Source of the DNA: Alphaproteobacteria bacterium
GTDB lineage: Bacteria; Pseudomonadota; Alphaproteobacteria; Bin95
Length of the DNA: 6,640 nt
Direction of reading: 5' to 3'
Assembly (NCBI GenBank): GCA_022822125.1
Contig: JAJECF010000060.1
Coordinates: 1-6,640, forward strand
In this document: in pieces, positions 5,743 to 6,640 of the stretch
How positions within the stretch are numbered: position 1 is the stretch's first letter
How the letters are laid out: each line of letters begins with the position of its first letter
The notes under the pieces: model-generated
Told to the model about the DNA's origin: nothing
Seen by the model: only the letters and a program-made list of their open reading frames with translations
Databases searched by the model: none
Program-made: the position numbers and the translations under genes

Positions 5743-6640
5743 CTACTCCGCCGCGGTCAAACCCGGGCGGTAGAGGGTGCGGGGGCCGGCGCGTTCGTAT
5801 TTGCGCGCGGGCGTTTCCACCACATCGGCGAGCGGCGCGGCCTGGCGGGAGCGCAGGACCTGCAATTCCGGCGGGCGGCCGTAATCCGTCGTGCGCTGCA
5901 CCGGACGGCGTCCGGCCGCGCGGATGGTCTCCTCCATGCGGTGCGGGGCCATTTCCTGGCCGTGGACCGTGCCGGCGGCGCGGGTAATGCTCTCGTTCAT
6001 CAGTGTGCCGCCGAGATCGTTGGCGCCTGCCGCCAGCGCCGCCGAAACGCCGTCCGGCCCCATCTTGACCCAGGAGGTCTGGATGTTGACGAAGTGCGGC
6101 GCGAGCGCGAGGCGCGCGACGGCATGCATCAGCACCGCTTCCCGGAAGGTCGGGCCCTTGCGCGCCCGGCCCTTGAGGTAGATCGGCGCCTCCATGTGGA
6201 CGAAAGGCAGCGGCACGAACTCGGTAAACCCGCCCGTGCGCGCCTGGAGATCGCGCAGGCGCAGCAGGTGGCGGGCCCAGTGGACCGGCCGCTCGACATG
6301 GCCGTACATGATCGTCGCCGTGGACCGGATGCCGAGCCCGTGCGCGGTCTCCATGACATCCAGCCATTGCTGCGTGTCGATCTTGTCCGGGCAAATGATG
6401 CGCCGCACCTCGTCGTCCAGCACTTCCGCGGCCGTGCCCGGCAGCGTGCCGAGGCCGGCGGCCTTGAGGTCGCGCAGGAAGGACTCGACCGAAACGCCGA
6501 GCGTATGCGCGCCCTGGAACACTTCCAGCGGCGTGAAGGCGTGGACGTGGATGCCGGGCGCGGCCTCCTTCACCGCGTCCAGAATGTCGAGATAGGTGCG
6601 GCCCGTGTAATCGGGATGGATGCCGCCCTGCATGCAGACC
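5743..6640 (-). CDS. cofH: FO synthase subunit CofH or C-terminal half of FbiC (5' end cut by window edge)
   Basis: CofH is a radical-SAM enzyme that joins tyrosine-derived 4-hydroxybenzyl to 5-amino-6-ribitylaminouracil. With CofG this makes FO, the deazaflavin chromophore of coenzyme F420 and of some photolyases. The visible 298 residues enter in frame at VCMQGGIHPD. They contain HVHAFTPLEV (31-40), LPGTAAEVLDDEVRR (66-80), STATIMYGHVE (106-116), TGGFTEFVPLPFVHMEAPIY (135-154), NIQTSWVKMG (185-194) and GANDLGGTLMNESITR (205-220), all characteristic of CofH/FbiC. The N-terminal part with the CX3CX2C iron-sulfur motif lies beyond the edge, so separate CofH and fused FbiC cannot be told apart. 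After QRTTDYG (248-254) there is a tail of about 44 residues. The paralogues MqnC and MqnE were considered, but these motifs fit CofH better. The gene converges on the fabD cluster. Confidence 0.92.
   Translation of the reverse strand, partial: VCMQGGIHPDYTGRTYLDILDAVKEAAPGIHVHAFTPLEVFQGAHTLGVSVESFLRDLKAAGLGTLPGTAAEVLDDEVRRIICPDKIDTQQWLDVMETAHGLGIRSTATIMYGHVERPVHWARHLLRLRDLQARTGGFTEFVPLPFVHMEAPIYLKGRARKGPTFREAVLMHAVARLALAPHFVNIQTSWVKMGPDGVSAALAAGANDLGGTLMNESITRAAGTVHGQEMAPHRMEETIRAAGRRPVQRTTDYGRPPELQVLRSRQAAPLADVVETPARKYERAGPRTLYRPGLTAAE

Noticed and set aside
5501..6394. Second minus-strand frame overlapping cofH
   Set aside because: It is out of frame with the clear CofH motifs, and its Arg/Gly/Pro-rich translation has no recognisable domain.
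1..6640. CRISPR arrays, tRNA or rRNA genes, insertion sequences and prophage genes
   Set aside because: I saw no regularly spaced repeats, cloverleaf sequence, transposase motifs or terminal inverted repeats on either strand.

Overview
This is a GC-rich chromosomal window that reads as an alphaproteobacterium. The reasons are the order rpsF-rpsR-DUF2232-rplI with fabD divergent from rpsF, the long acidic tail on ribosomal protein L9, and a DUF1491 protein, a family seen mainly in Alphaproteobacteria. No mobile element, CRISPR array, tRNA or rRNA was seen. Nearly every base is coding, and no gene-free stretch exceeds about 160 bases.

Layout. Minus strand, read from about 3394 down to 1: rpsF (S6), rpsR (S18), a multi-spanning DUF2232 membrane protein, rplI (L9), then a cyclopropane-fatty-acid synthase-like methyltransferase that runs off the left edge. 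The first four are tightly packed: ATGA overlap, 28-nt gap, TAATG overlap. The methyltransferase follows rplI after 50 nt. A divergent promoter region lies at 3395-3553. Plus strand, 3554 to 5712: fabD (malonyl-CoA:ACP transacylase), a TauD/TfdA-type Fe(II)/2-oxoglutarate dioxygenase starting 5 nt after fabD, and a small DUF1491 protein 15 nt further on. Facing these on the minus strand is a partial cofH/fbiC gene for deazaflavin (FO, precursor of coenzyme F420), which runs off the right edge.

How the genes fit together. The minus-strand cluster couples ribosomal proteins of the 30S platform and the 50S L1-stalk base to an uncharacterised membrane protein, with a membrane-lipid modifying enzyme downstream. 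The plus-strand cluster starts with the enzyme that commits malonyl units to fatty-acid synthesis, but continues with an oxygenase rather than the usual fabG-acpP. The cofH gene implies that this organism makes the deazaflavin chromophore FO and perhaps F420, which is uncommon in Proteobacteria.

Most of the window is conserved housekeeping material. I see no clear undescribed system. The points most worth a second look are the deazaflavin gene, the dioxygenase inserted behind fabD, the DUF2232 protein locked into a ribosomal operon, and a codon-usage shift inside the cyclopropane synthase gene.
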